A stretch of DNA of 64,000 nt, taken from assembly GCF_029544075.1 (NCBI RefSeq), contig NZ_JAJQJH010000003.1, forward strand, positions 124,001 to 188,000. Direction: 5' to 3'. Source of the DNA: Chromohalobacter canadensis (lineage in GTDB: Bacteria; Pseudomonadota; Gammaproteobacteria; Pseudomonadales; Halomonadaceae). The translations under genes and the position numbers were made by a program. The notes below the pieces were generated by a model, which saw only the letters and a list, made by a program, of their open reading frames with translations, did not search any database and was not told the DNA's origin. This document shows positions 39,578 through 48,913 of the stretch, in pieces (positions within the stretch are counted from its first letter, which is position 1; each line of letters opens with the position of its first letter).

Positions 39578-40218
39578 GCCAGCTCAGAGAGGTCGCCAAG
39601 CCGAGGATACCTGAAAGAAAAGCCTGCGGAGGATGTGCCCAAGACCTTCCCTCAGATGCTTTTACTCAGCACAGGTATACCACTAGGCAAGGCAAGCGGA
39701 GTTTGCGCCTGGACTCGCAGTGCAAGCGCTGCCGGAAACTAGCCAGGAGGAAGCGCCGAGAGCGTGACGAGGTTAGGGAGCGAGACAGGCTGTACTGCCA
39801 GAAGTGGCACCGAGAAAACAAGGACCGCCGGAAGGCCTATGTCCAGCAGTACCGATCATCTCAGCGTGTTCGACGTATGCGCTCGAAATGCCAGCGCATG
39901 CGGAAGATGAAGATCAAGGCCTCCGCGACAGACCTGAATGATCAGCAAATACAGCAGATCAGCCATATCTACGAACAGGCGACGCTGCTTCAGCAAAAGT
40001 TGAGGGCGTGCGTGGTCTGTGACGACGACTTGGAACTACAGGTGCACGTCGATCACATCATCCCGTTGGCGAAGGGCGGCAGGCATGTACCCGACAACCT
40101 GCAAATCCTTTCCGGTCGGGAGAATATCGATAAAGGCGTGAATCTATGTCTCGATACACCGTCCAGGCAGGCTGGAATAGCGTCCCGCACCTCTCCGAAC
40201 AAGACAAGGCCGACCTGA
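39574..40218 (+). CDS. HNH endonuclease in the terL cassette
   Basis: 214 aa. N-terminal zinc motif CGGCAQDLPSDAFTQ...CKRC, a very basic helical middle, and an HNH domain CVVCDDDLELQVHVDHIIPL-AKGGRH with DNLQIL. HNH domains normally end soon after; here the last about 24 residues (from CLDTPSRQ) are translated from the first 73 bp of the second terL half in another frame. That is the footprint expected if a homing-type cassette inserted into terL. Confidence 0.88.
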   Translation: MSQLREVAKPRIPERKACGGCAQDLPSDAFTQHRYTTRQGKRSLRLDSQCKRCRKLARRKRRERDEVRERDRLYCQKWHRENKDRRKAYVQQYRSSQRVRRMRSKCQRMRKMKIKASATDLNDQQIQQISHIYEQATLLQQKLRACVVCDDDLELQVHVDHIIPLAKGGRHVPDNLQILSGRENIDKGVNLCLDTPSRQAGIASRTSPNKTRPT

Positions 40219-40868
40219 TGACCTCGCTCTCACCGCACCAAGTCAAGGCGCGCTCCGAAGGCGTGCCCAGCCTGGGCGCCGGGGCGATCTTCCCGGTACC
40301 CGAGGAAGACATCGTCATCGATCCGTTCCAGCTACCCGAGTGGTGGCCACGGATTTACGGCCTCGACGTCGGCTGGAAGAAAACGGCCGCGATCTGGGGC
40401 GCATGGGATCGAGACACCGACACGCTCTATCTCAACAGCGAGCACTACCGGGGCATGGCCGAGCCCAGCGTGCACGCCAAATCGATTCGCATGCGGGGTG
40501 AATGGATACCCGGCGTTATCGATACCGCCGCCCACGGCTCAAGCCAGGCCGACGGCAAGCAGCTCATGACGCTGTATCAGGACGAAGGCCTGCACCTGAA
40601 CGACGCCAACAAAGCCGTCGAGGCGGGGCTGCTGGCCATGCTCGACCGGCTCAGCACGGGACGGCTCAAGGTATTCAGCACGCTCCAGCACTGGCTCGCC
40701 GAGTACCGACTCTACCGGCGCAACGAGAAAGGTCACATCGTCAAAGAGAACGACCACCTGATGGACGCCACGCGCTACCTGAACATGGGACTCCATCACG
40801 CCATCACGCGCCCCGTTGATCGCTCCAACATGCCCACCATGCCTGGCGACATGACCACAGGATACTGA
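40146..40868 (+). CDS. terL: Terminase large subunit, nuclease half (split gene)
   Basis: 240 aa with the RNase H-fold nuclease: D74 in YGLDVGWKKTAAIWG, D126 in GVIDTAAHG, and D203/D207 in ENDHLMDATRYL. Starts MSRYTVQAGWNSVPHLSEQD, which in intact podoviral terminases is internal sequence. The ATG at 40146 has only AAAGG upstream and lies inside the HNH frame, so translation level may be low or coupled. Confidence 0.9.
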   Translation: MSRYTVQAGWNSVPHLSEQDKADLMTSLSPHQVKARSEGVPSLGAGAIFPVPEEDIVIDPFQLPEWWPRIYGLDVGWKKTAAIWGAWDRDTDTLYLNSEHYRGMAEPSVHAKSIRMRGEWIPGVIDTAAHGSSQADGKQLMTLYQDEGLHLNDANKAVEAGLLAMLDRLSTGRLKVFSTLQHWLAEYRLYRRNEKGHIVKENDHLMDATRYLNMGLHHAITRPVDRSNMPTMPGDMTTGY

Positions 40869-40869
40869 G

Positions 40870-43023
40870 ATGCAGAACGAAGCGACTGTCGAGATGACAG
40901 ACGATGTCGAGGCTGAAGAGGCCGAGCAGCAGCGTCTCGAAGAGCTACTGACCAGCCTGGGCGGCAAGCTACACGGCCTAGCCGGCGAGCAGGTGGCGGC
41001 CCGTCAGCAGTTGGAAACCCGCTGGCTGACCGACCTACGTCAGTACCACGGCGAATACACGCCGGATGAACTGGCCCGCATGCGCGAGGCCGGCACGTCG
41101 AGCGTCTACGTCAACATCACGCGCAACAAGACCCGCGCCGCCATCGCTCGCCTCTCGGACATGCTGCTGCCCAACGACGACCGTAACTGGGGTATCAAGC
41201 CGACCCCTGAGCCGCAGCTCTCGGTGATGTCGAACAGCGGCGAGCAAGAACAGCAGGACCAGGCGCGTGAGATCCGCGAAGAGGCCGAGCAGAAAGCCCG
41301 GTCGATGCAGTCAGCAATTGACGATGACTTCACCGAGGCGCGCTACAACAGCAAGGCCCGCGACGTGATCGGCGATAGCTGCTTGCTCGGCACTGGTGTG
41401 ATGAAAGGACCGGTGGTGGTCAATCGCCAACGGCGCGCCTGGCGGGAAGATCCTAACTCCGGCATGCATGTCATGGAGGTCCAGGAGGAATACCGCGCCG
41501 GGCTCGAGCGCGTCGAGACCTGGGACTTTTTCCCCGATATGTCGGCCGCGACGATGGACGAGGCCGAATTCGTATTCGAGCGCAAGCTGCTCAACAAGAA
41601 GCAGATGCGCGAACTCGCCGAGCTTCCCGGCGTGATCGACTCTCAGCTGCGAAAGGCGCTGGAGAGCGACCCCGACGGCCATCACATCAGCAACGACCGT
41701 CGCGACGAGCTGCGCGCCATCACCGGCGTGGACACCGTCACCAACGGTAAGCGCTGGGAGCTGTGGGAATACTGGGGCCCGCTGGACAAGGACGAGCTGA
41801 TCGCCGCCGGCGTTGAAATCGACGAGGACCCGCTTACCGAGTACAGCGGCTGCGTGCTGTTCGTCGGCGAGCATGTCATCAAAGCCGCCATCAATCCGCT
41901 GGACAGCGGCGACCTGCCGTACAGCGTACATAACTGGGAAGAAGATCCGTCGAGCATCTTCGGCTTTGGCGTGCCGTTCCTGATGCGCAACCCGCAGAAG
42001 GTGGCATCCAGTGCATGGCGCATGATCATGGACAACGCCGGCCTCTCGGCGGGGCCGCAGATCGTCATCGATAAGACTGCCGTCAAGCCCGAGGACGGTA
42101 GCTGGAAGATGTCGCCGCGCAAAGTGTGGCTCAGCACCGGCCGGGTGCCACTCAACCAGGCCTTCTACGCCTACAACATACCGTCGAATCAGGCCGCCCT
42201 ATACAGCATCTTCCAAAGCGCTCAGCAACTCGCCGACACCGAAACCAACCTGCCGCTACTTCTGCAGGGCGAGGGTGCGAGTGGCGGCCCGGGATCGCAG
42301 ACCGCATCCGGCATGCAGATGCTGATGAACAACTCGAACATCGTGCTGCGCAGCGCGGTGAAGAACTTCGACGACGGCATCACCGAGCCGCTGGTCCGCC
42401 GTTTCTACGACTGGCACATGGCGTACAGCGAGCGCAACGAGATCAAGGGCGATTTCAACATCGTGGCCCGAGGCTCAAGCGTGCTGATCGCTCGGCAGGA
42501 CCAGCAAGAGAAGCTGCTCGCTCTCGCTCAGATCGCCGCCTCCAATCCCGAATTTGCTCGGTCCACTGAATGGCAGGGGCTGTACCGCGAGATCGTACGC
42601 TCGATGTCGGTGCCGGCGGATAACGTGCTCAAGGATGAGGAAACCGTCAAGCAGGAGAAGAAAGAGCAGGGCGAACAGACGCCCCCCGAACTACAAATCA
42701 AAATGGCCGAGCATCAGCTCAAGCAGCAGCAGTTCGAGCTCGAGAAGCAAAAAGCCCAGTGGGAAGCGCAGAACGCCCAACAGAAGCAGCAGTTCGAGCA
42801 GCAGCTCAAGACCGCCGAGCTCCAGCAGGACCGCGAGGTGAAGCTCGCCGAACTGGCGCTCAAGCAGGAGCTGACCATGGCCCAGCTTCAGGCCAAGCTC
42901 GGCATCGACACCGCCAAGATTCAGACAGAACGCGAGAAGGCCGCCGCCGAGCTGACGGACAACCAAAACAGCCGCGCGGCCAAAGAAGAGAACATGGAAA
43001 TGGGCTACGACACCTATGGCTAG
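40870..43023 (+). CDS. Portal protein (head-tail connector)
   Basis: 717 aa podovirus-type portal. The central part has SSVYVNITRNKTRAAIARLS, SCLLGTGVMKGP, FFPDMSA and a stem/wing region ending in NFDDGITEPLVRRFYDWHM. Residues from about 590 to 700 form an extended Gln/Glu/Lys-rich coiled coil (the barrel-type tail). It forms the dodecameric DNA gate and motor dock. Two bases after the terminase stop. Confidence 0.9.
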   Translation: MQNEATVEMTDDVEAEEAEQQRLEELLTSLGGKLHGLAGEQVAARQQLETRWLTDLRQYHGEYTPDELARMREAGTSSVYVNITRNKTRAAIARLSDMLLPNDDRNWGIKPTPEPQLSVMSNSGEQEQQDQAREIREEAEQKARSMQSAIDDDFTEARYNSKARDVIGDSCLLGTGVMKGPVVVNRQRRAWREDPNSGMHVMEVQEEYRAGLERVETWDFFPDMSAATMDEAEFVFERKLLNKKQMRELAELPGVIDSQLRKALESDPDGHHISNDRRDELRAITGVDTVTNGKRWELWEYWGPLDKDELIAAGVEIDEDPLTEYSGCVLFVGEHVIKAAINPLDSGDLPYSVHNWEEDPSSIFGFGVPFLMRNPQKVASSAWRMIMDNAGLSAGPQIVIDKTAVKPEDGSWKMSPRKVWLSTGRVPLNQAFYAYNIPSNQAALYSIFQSAQQLADTETNLPLLLQGEGASGGPGSQTASGMQMLMNNSNIVLRSAVKNFDDGITEPLVRRFYDWHMAYSERNEIKGDFNIVARGSSVLIARQDQQEKLLALAQIAASNPEFARSTEWQGLYREIVRSMSVPADNVLKDEETVKQEKKEQGEQTPPELQIKMAEHQLKQQQFELEKQKAQWEAQNAQQKQQFEQQLKTAELQQDREVKLAELALKQELTMAQLQAKLGIDTAKIQTEREKAAAELTDNQNSRAAKEENMEMGYDTYG

Positions 43024-43213
43024 CATCGACACGCGCAGTGACACATGGCGGCAGATAGAGCAATGGGCCGTCGATGAGCGCCAGATGCTGGTCGATCAGT
43101 TGATCGCCGGCTCTGCCAACGACGACCGGGTACGCGGCCGCATCGACCAGATCGACGAACTACTCGGCCAGGCCAGAGAGCCCAGTCCCACGATAACCAG
43201 CCCCACTTACTGA
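43016..43213 (+). CDS. Small phage protein after portal (65 aa)
   Basis: MASIDTRSDTWRQIEQWAVD...RGRIDQIDELLGQ: helical; small proteins of this form follow portal genes in related podoviruses. Overlaps the portal by 8 bp. Followed by a terminator. Confidence 0.65.
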   Translation: MASIDTRSDTWRQIEQWAVDERQMLVDQLIAGSANDDRVRGRIDQIDELLGQAREPSPTITSPTY

Positions 43214-43217
43214 ACCA

Positions 43218-43241
43218 GCCCGCCGCCGTGCGGGCTTTTTT
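43218..43241 (+). terminator. Terminator between portal and scaffold blocks
   Basis: GCCCGC-6 nt-GCGGGC followed by TTTTTT. Confidence 0.85.
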
Positions 43242-43251
43242 ACGACCAGCC

Positions 43252-43263
43252 GATCGGGAGATC
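43252..43263 (+). promoter_or_regulatory. GNRA hairpin upstream of the scaffold gene
   Basis: GATC-GGGA-GATC, 5 bp before the ATG at 43269. Loop and 3' stem contain the GGGAG Shine-Dalgarno. Confidence 0.62.
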
Positions 43264-43268
43264 CGCTA

Positions 43269-44231
43269 ATGGCAACTGAGCAAACACCGGCCCCTGAGCA
43301 GCAGGCGCCGGCGGATAACGAAGCCGCCCAGCCCGAAGACGATTTCGAGGCGATGTTCGCCGAATACTCTGGCAGTCAGCCCGCTGACGACACCGCCGAG
43401 CAGGAAGGCGGCGAGACGGGCGCCGAGAGCGAAACAGCCGAGGGCGGCGAGGAAGAACGCCAGGCTCAGGCCGAGCAGGAAGAAGAGCTCACGCCGCGCG
43501 AGAAGGAGCTACAGGCTCAACTCGACCGGCTGCAGCAGAGCGAGGCCAGCCAGCGCGGCCGGGTCGGCGCACTGCAACGCCAGATCAACGAATTCAAGCG
43601 CAACCAGGGCGGTCAGCAGCGCCCCGCGCAAGGCGGCCAGCAGGCCAGCCAACCGAGCAACTCGTCCGGGGAACAGCAAGAAGCGGACCAGAAGCAGGCC
43701 ATGGCGGAAGCCGCTGGGTCTGACGACTGGGAATCGCTCAAGCAGGATTTCCCGGACATCGCCCGCGCGGTCGAGGCCCGTCTCGAAGGGGACCGGCAAG
43801 AGACAGCGCGGCTCCAGCAGGAGGTCGCAGACCTGCGATCAACTGTGCAGCCCATGCAAGAGCAGGCCCATGAGCAGTACCTCGGCAGTCAGAAGCGCGC
43901 CCTCGAGGCCCGCCACTCCGACTGGAAAGAGGTGGTGAATGCGCCCGCGTTTCAACAGTGGCTGCAGCAACAGCCGGCAAGCATTTCATCTCTGTTTGAA
44001 TCCGAGGACGCCGCCGAAGCCGCCGCGTTACTGGATCTCTACAAGAGCACGAATCCGCCGACTGGCAGTTACTCCGCGCAAGGCAATGCCCAAGCAGAGG
44101 CCGAGCGCGAGAAGCGCCAACAGCGCCTAGCCGGTGCCGTCACGCCCCAGCGGCGCGGCGCGGCCAAGCGCGATGCCGTTCCCGATGACTGGGAGGGGCA
44201 ATTCAACCACTTCGCAAAATCCAAACGCTAA
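43269..44231 (+). CDS. Scaffold protein
   Basis: 320 aa, acidic and Gln/Glu-rich, with a coiled coil (LTPREKELQAQLDRLQQSEA, then RGRVGALQRQINEFKR) and a basic C-terminus (REKRQQRLAGAV; QRRGAAKRDAVPDDW). This is the typical shape of internal scaffolds that guide procapsid assembly. Directly upstream of the capsid gene. Confidence 0.83.
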   Translation: MATEQTPAPEQQAPADNEAAQPEDDFEAMFAEYSGSQPADDTAEQEGGETGAESETAEGGEEERQAQAEQEEELTPREKELQAQLDRLQQSEASQRGRVGALQRQINEFKRNQGGQQRPAQGGQQASQPSNSSGEQQEADQKQAMAEAAGSDDWESLKQDFPDIARAVEARLEGDRQETARLQQEVADLRSTVQPMQEQAHEQYLGSQKRALEARHSDWKEVVNAPAFQQWLQQQPASISSLFESEDAAEAAALLDLYKSTNPPTGSYSAQGNAQAEAEREKRQQRLAGAVTPQRRGAAKRDAVPDDWEGQFNHFAKSKR

Positions 44232-44245
44232 GACCGTGAGGTACT
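44231..44245 (+). promoter_or_regulatory. GNRA hairpin upstream of the capsid gene
   Basis: AGACC-GTGA-GGT-A-CT (bulged A), 5 bp before the ATG at 44251; GAGG in the loop/3' stem is the only Shine-Dalgarno. Confidence 0.58.
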
Positions 44246-44250
44246 GAGCA

Positions 44251-45243
44251 ATGCCGAATACTACTTACGGCGACATCTCCCAGCGCACCGCCGCCTGGGC
44301 CGCCACTGACCAACTGAATCACGCCGAGCCCATCCTGGTGCTCTCCAAGTTCGGCCAGTCCAAGCCGCTGCCGAAGAACAAGGCCGATACGGTCAAGTTC
44401 CGCCGCCCGGTGCCGTTCGACGTGCTGAATACTCCGCTCGCCGAAGGTGTGACGCCGACCGCGCAGCAGATGAACTACGAGGACGTTACTGTCCAGATCA
44501 AGCAGTGGGGCGCGGTGGTCGAGATCACTGACATCGTTGCCGACCTGGCCGAGGATCCGGTCCTGTCCGACGCCAACGAGCTGTGCGGCGAGCAAGCGGC
44601 CGAGACTGTCGAACTGCAGACCTGGGGCGCGATCCGTGCCGGCACCAACGTCTTCTACGCCGATGGCGCCTCGCGTTCCGAGGTGGCCTCGCCGGTGTCG
44701 CTATCCAAGCAGCGCGCCGTGACCCGGAGCATCAAGGGTAACCGCGCCAAGAAGATTACCAGCATGGTCAGCGCGTCGCCGAACTATGCCACCGAGCCGG
44801 TCGATGCTGCGTTCATCGCGTTCGCGCATACCGATCTCGAGGCGGACATCCGCGACATGGTCGGCTTCACGCCTACCGAGAAGTACGGCTCCATGAAGGC
44901 GCTGCCCCACGAGATCGGCAAGGTTGAGGATGTGCGCTATATCCTCAGCCCGGTGCTGACCAAGTGGGCCGATGCCGGTGCTGCGGCGTCCGGCACGATC
45001 TCCACCTCCGGTACCAATGCCGACGTTTACCCCATCGTCTACGTGGGCAAGGAGTTCTACGGGCTCATCCCGCTCAAGGGTGCCAATGCCATCAAGCCGT
45101 CGGTGATCAACCCCAGCACCATCTCCAAGGATGACCCGCTGGGCCAGCGTGGCTACGTCGGTTGGAAGACCTATTTCGTGGCCAAGATCCTTAACGAAGG
45201 GTGGGGTGCGCGTCTCGAGGTGGCCGCCTCCGACCTGGCCTGA
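44251..45243 (+). CDS. Major capsid protein, N4-gp56-like
   Basis: 330 aa. MPNTTYGDISQRTAAWAATD, KPLPKNKADTVKFRRPVPFD and VTVQIKQWGAVVEITDIVAD follow the N4-gp56 family (HK97 fold). The C-terminus YVGWKTYFVAKILNEGWGAR is also characteristic. Lies after the scaffold and is followed by a terminator, consistent with its need for high expression. Confidence 0.88.
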   Translation: MPNTTYGDISQRTAAWAATDQLNHAEPILVLSKFGQSKPLPKNKADTVKFRRPVPFDVLNTPLAEGVTPTAQQMNYEDVTVQIKQWGAVVEITDIVADLAEDPVLSDANELCGEQAAETVELQTWGAIRAGTNVFYADGASRSEVASPVSLSKQRAVTRSIKGNRAKKITSMVSASPNYATEPVDAAFIAFAHTDLEADIRDMVGFTPTEKYGSMKALPHEIGKVEDVRYILSPVLTKWADAGAAASGTISTSGTNADVYPIVYVGKEFYGLIPLKGANAIKPSVINPSTISKDDPLGQRGYVGWKTYFVAKILNEGWGARLEVAASDLA

Positions 45244-45272
45244 TCCGTAGAACAGTGACAGCAATGACCGAA

Positions 45273-45299
45273 GCCCGCCACTCGGCGGGCTTTCTACTT
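45273..45299 (+). terminator. Terminator after the capsid gene
   Basis: GCCCGCC-ACTC-GGCGGGC followed by TTTCTACTTT. Confidence 0.85.
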
Positions 45300-45305
45300 T
45301 CTGAC

Positions 45306-45319
45306 ATGCCGTGAGGTAT
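45306..45319 (+). promoter_or_regulatory. GNRA hairpin upstream of the HeH/LEM gene
   Basis: ATGCC-GTGA-GGTAT (one G-T pair), 5 bp before the GTG at 45325. Confidence 0.6.
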
Positions 45320-45324
45320 CTCCC

Positions 45325-45741
45325 GTGAGCGACACCAATACTGCTGAAATGAACCGCGAACAACTTGAAGAAGCCGCCAAGGCGCTCGACCTCAAGTTCC
45401 AGGCCAACACCAAAGACGATACGCTGCGTGCCAAGATTGACCAGGCCCTCGGCGCACCTGCTGAACCTGCCGCAAGTGGCACATCGCTGCCTAGCGCCCC
45501 GGGTGAAACCAAGAAGGCCAAGCGCTACCGCATCATCATCGCCACCAACGACCAGGACAAGCAACCGGTTCAGGTGGGCGTGAACGGGCGCATGTACGTG
45601 ATCAAGCGCGGCGAGGAAGTCACCGTTCCCGCGAGCGTGGTCAGCGTCCTCAGCGATGCCGTCCAGCATATCTACGACCCCAAGACCATGAAGGAATCGA
45701 AGGTGCTCGCCTACCCGTTCCAGGTGATGGGCGAGGCCTGA
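45325..45741 (+). CDS. HeH/LEM-domain virion protein (head completion or decoration)
   Basis: 138 aa. N-terminal MNREQLEEAAKALDLKFQAN is a HeH/LEM helix-extension-helix unit (8-42), then a Pro/Ala linker, then a small beta domain (RYRIIIATNDQDKQPVQVGV; KRGEEVTVPASVVSVL). Proteins of this design follow capsid genes in podoviruses. Role inferred from position. Confidence 0.7.
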   Translation: MSDTNTAEMNREQLEEAAKALDLKFQANTKDDTLRAKIDQALGAPAEPAASGTSLPSAPGETKKAKRYRIIIATNDQDKQPVQVGVNGRMYVIKRGEEVTVPASVVSVLSDAVQHIYDPKTMKESKVLAYPFQVMGEA

Positions 45742-45742
45742 T

Positions 45743-46375
45743 ATGACCTTCCTCGAACTCTGCCAACGGCTGCGCCAGGAGGTGGGCGCGGCCGGTACCG
45801 GGCCGGCGGCGGTCACCGGCCAGCATGGCGAGATGCAACGCCTGATTGGCTGGGTGCAGCAAGCCTGGCGCGAGATCCAGGCCGAGCAGCAGGAATGGCG
45901 ATTCGCCTGGGCCGAGGGCGAGGTCGAGCTGTCTGCGGGTTTCCGCGATTACTCTTTGCCGGCCGACTTCGACCGCTGGGTCGAGGACTCGCTTTACATC
46001 GGCGATGATCGCTTGCGCGTTCTGAATTACGACGACTTCCGTCACCGCTATCGGGAACCTGCCGACGAGCAGCCCATCAGCGCCGCGACGATCCTGCCTG
46101 ACATGACGATGCGGCTCAGCCGTGCGCCGACCACAGACGCCACGTTGACGTTCGAGTATTACCGCACGCCGCAGGAGCTGACCAATGCCAGCGACGTACC
46201 TCGCATGCCCGCCCGCTACCACCTGCTGATCGTCTATCGCGCGATGATCCAGTACGGGCTGTACGAGAACGCGCCCGAGGTGGTTCAGCAAGGAAACAGC
46301 AATGCAAGCCGGATGATGCGGGACTTGATGCAGAGCGAGCTGGGAGAGATTGAACTGCCAGGAGCGTTAGCATGA
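45743..46375 (+). CDS. Head-tail adaptor protein
   Basis: 210 aa. MTFLELCQRLRQEVGAAGTG then IGWVQQAWREIQAEQQEWRF and LPADFDRWVEDSLYI: the gatekeeper/adaptor family that binds under the portal in podoviruses. C-terminal helix carries the contact with the next tail protein. Overlaps the next gene by 4 bp. Confidence 0.82.
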   Translation: MTFLELCQRLRQEVGAAGTGPAAVTGQHGEMQRLIGWVQQAWREIQAEQQEWRFAWAEGEVELSAGFRDYSLPADFDRWVEDSLYIGDDRLRVLNYDDFRHRYREPADEQPISAATILPDMTMRLSRAPTTDATLTFEYYRTPQELTNASDVPRMPARYHLLIVYRAMIQYGLYENAPEVVQQGNSNASRMMRDLMQSELGEIELPGALA

Positions 46376-47853
46376 GCAAGTCGGCCTATATCCGCCTTGG
46401 CGGTGGCATCGACCTGGTCACGCCGCCCGAGCAGCTTCCGCCCGGGGCCGCTATCTACGCCGTGAACTACGAGTGCCCGGTCACCGGCGGCTACCGGCGC
46501 ATCGACGGCTATACCCAGCTCGGCCCGTCCGTGCCCGGCGAGGGGCCGTTGCTCGGCGTGGTGACGTTCAATGACCGTGAGCTGGCCGTGCGCAAGGATG
46601 TCGGTGCCGAAACTGCAACGCTGTATCGGCTCAACGCCGCGGGCGATACCTGGGAGGTGGTCGGTACCGCCGGGGCGCTTCACAACGGCCGCCACGAGTT
46701 CGTCGAGGGCAATGTCTACGCCACCGAAGGCGGGCGAGCGCTCTACGGCGTGGGCGGCGGCAAGCCGTTCGAGCTCAAGGCAAGCGACGACACCTTTACC
46801 GAACTGGCAGATGCGATGGCCGGCGCCAAGTACATCGCGCTGCACGCCAATGCGCTGGCCCTGGGCTATTCGCCGGGCAGCCTGCAGCTATCCACGATCG
46901 GCGACCCCGCCAACTGGGACGCCGCCACCGGCAGCGCCACCGAGATCGGCACCGGCCAGACCTTGACCGGCATCCTGCCCGGCACTGGCGGCGTGCTACA
47001 CATCATGTGTCGCGACAGCATCAAAACGCTCTATGGGACATCGAGTGCCGACTGGCAGCTCAAGACCACGGTGCCCAACAGTGGCGCCAGGCCGTACAGC
47101 GCACAGTCGTTGATGCAGCCCTATTTCATCGCCGAGCGCGGCATCGCCAGCCTTCAGGCCACTCAGCAGTACGGCGACTTCCGGCCCATGCAGCCGGGCG
47201 CCAAGGTCGAGCCGCTGTTCAGCGAGCAGGGCTATGCGACCCGCGTGGTGGCCACGGCGATCAGCAAGAAGAAAGCCCAGTACCGCATCTGGTTCGACGA
47301 CGGTACCGGCGTCTACATGAGCCCTGCTGGCATCACCACGGTGCGATTCCCCGACCAGGTGGCTGTCGCCCATACCGGCGAGCTTTCAAACGGCGAGGAA
47401 CAGCTGCTGATCGGCGACGACGCCGGCTTCGTCTACCGCCTGGGCAACGGCGCGACCTCGTTCAGCGGCGCAGACATCGAGGCCTTCCTGACGCTGGCCT
47501 ACAGCGATCTCGATGCCCCCAACGTGCGCAAGCGGTTCCGCCGCGTGTTCTGGGATCTACGCTCGGGCACCAACGCCAACGTCTCGATCAAACCGGACCT
47601 CGACTACGGCGGCACCGAGTCCGCCTCAGCGCGCCGGGAGTTTCTTGAATTCCTGGTGGGCGGTGGGTTGTGGGACGTCGCCCAGTGGGGCGAGTTCAGC
47701 TGGTCCGTGCCCTCGCTCGGCCAAGAACCGATGGATGTCACCGGCACCGGCGTGTCGATCAACTTTGCCATTTATTCCGTGGGCAGCGACCCCAGCCATG
47801 AGCTGCTGGGCTATGACCTGCATTTCGACGTAAGGAGGCGCCGTCGTGGCTAA
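46372..47853 (+). CDS. Tail nozzle / beta-propeller protein
   Basis: 493 aa with repeated beta-blade segments (LLGVVTFNDRELAVRKDVGA; EFVEGNVYATEGGRALYGVG; ALALGYSPGSLQLSTIGDPA; EEQLLIGDDAGFVYRLGNG). This matches tail tube B / nozzle proteins of the T7 gp12 or P22 gp10 type. Forms the distal short tail. Basic tip VRRRRRG at the C-terminus. Confidence 0.75.
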   Translation: MSKSAYIRLGGGIDLVTPPEQLPPGAAIYAVNYECPVTGGYRRIDGYTQLGPSVPGEGPLLGVVTFNDRELAVRKDVGAETATLYRLNAAGDTWEVVGTAGALHNGRHEFVEGNVYATEGGRALYGVGGGKPFELKASDDTFTELADAMAGAKYIALHANALALGYSPGSLQLSTIGDPANWDAATGSATEIGTGQTLTGILPGTGGVLHIMCRDSIKTLYGTSSADWQLKTTVPNSGARPYSAQSLMQPYFIAERGIASLQATQQYGDFRPMQPGAKVEPLFSEQGYATRVVATAISKKKAQYRIWFDDGTGVYMSPAGITTVRFPDQVAVAHTGELSNGEEQLLIGDDAGFVYRLGNGATSFSGADIEAFLTLAYSDLDAPNVRKRFRRVFWDLRSGTNANVSIKPDLDYGGTESASARREFLEFLVGGGLWDVAQWGEFSWSVPSLGQEPMDVTGTGVSINFAIYSVGSDPSHELLGYDLHFDVRRRRRG

Positions 47854-48913
47854 CCCGTATTACAGCAATGCCGATCCGGGAAAGCGCTTCCAGCCCGGCA
47901 CTACCGTCAAGGGTGGTGATGTCGATGGCAAGTTCGACGAGACCCAGGCTGGATTCGACGGCGCCTACGCGGATACCCAGCGTGCGATCAAGCTGCTTTC
48001 CGAGGAGGGCGTCAGCCAGGAGATCGTCGCCAGCGCACTGCAACGGCGATCCAAGGTGGTCGGGTTTGATGTCGACGGCAAGTTGTCGTTGCTGGCCGGC
48101 TTCACCTGGCGCGGCAACTGGGCCGCCGACACTGAGTATTTCGTCAACGACGTTGTCGTCACTCCCAGCTCTGGCAACTGGTACATCGCCCAGGAGCGTC
48201 ACACCTCAGGCGCGACGTTCAGCGTCACCTATTGGTCCCTCGGCCTGGATTACGCCGCCGTCACGGCGCTGTTACGCACCGACGTGCGCGATCTCGTCGA
48301 AGCCGACCTGCAACCGCTGGTCACCGCTGCTGATGAATCGGAGCAAGCGGCGGCGCAGAGCGCTACCCGAGCCCAGGAATGGGCCGAGAGCCCCGACGAG
48401 GTGGAGCCCGGCAAGCGATCGTCGAAGTATTGGGCAGAACAAGCAGAGGAGACAGTGACCGGCGACACGCCGATCACGTCGCTAAAGCCCGGCACGCTCA
48501 CCGCGCCCAAGGACTACGTCAGCACAGACGGCGCGGGGGCGCTGGTTCGGCGCAATCTCGCGACGGACGTGAGCGAACAGCTCACCGCAGGCGACGCGTC
48601 GGCATCACTGAGTCGCTACGACCTCGCCAGCGTGGCCACCACCGACACGCTAGATCTGTCTCTACGACAGGTATTCCGCGTCGATGCCTCGGCCGCCCGT
48701 ACGCTGGCCTTTGCCAACGCGCCGGGCACCGACAGGGCGATGACCGTGGTGGTGCATATCACTGGCAACAGTGCGGTGACATGGCCGACGGAGTTGGGAT
48801 CAGCGTCAGTCTGGGATGCGGGTGAGGTTCCGACGCTGGGCGACAACGAGACCAGGGTGGTGGCTATCTGGGATGGCCTAGAGTGGTCGGCTTTCGTGAG
48901 GGTGGCGAAATGA
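47846..48913 (+). CDS. Tail fibre, virion-attachment part
   Basis: 355 aa. N-terminal segment MANPYYSNADPGKRFQPGTT likely docks on the tail. FTWRGNWAADTEYFVNDVVV is a carbohydrate-binding-like unit seen in phage fibres, followed by a helical EQAAAQSATRAQEWAES repeat and a beta-rich tip (RVDASAARTLAFANAPGTDR). Distal receptor recognition may be completed by the next gene. Confidence 0.8.
   Translation: MANPYYSNADPGKRFQPGTTVKGGDVDGKFDETQAGFDGAYADTQRAIKLLSEEGVSQEIVASALQRRSKVVGFDVDGKLSLLAGFTWRGNWAADTEYFVNDVVVTPSSGNWYIAQERHTSGATFSVTYWSLGLDYAAVTALLRTDVRDLVEADLQPLVTAADESEQAAAQSATRAQEWAESPDEVEPGKRSSKYWAEQAEETVTGDTPITSLKPGTLTAPKDYVSTDGAGALVRRNLATDVSEQLTAGDASASLSRYDLASVATTDTLDLSLRQVFRVDASAARTLAFANAPGTDRAMTVVVHITGNSAVTWPTELGSASVWDAGEVPTLGDNETRVVAIWDGLEWSAFVRVAK

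Noticed and set aside
38335-40868. Group I intron or intein in terL
   Set aside because: The intervening region is filled with ORFs joined by 4-bp overlaps, the first half ends at its own stop, and no intein or splice motifs are seen.
44701-45816. 371-aa minus-strand ORF
   Set aside because: Shadow of the capsid and HeH/LEM genes, which have good starts, terminators and recognisable family features.
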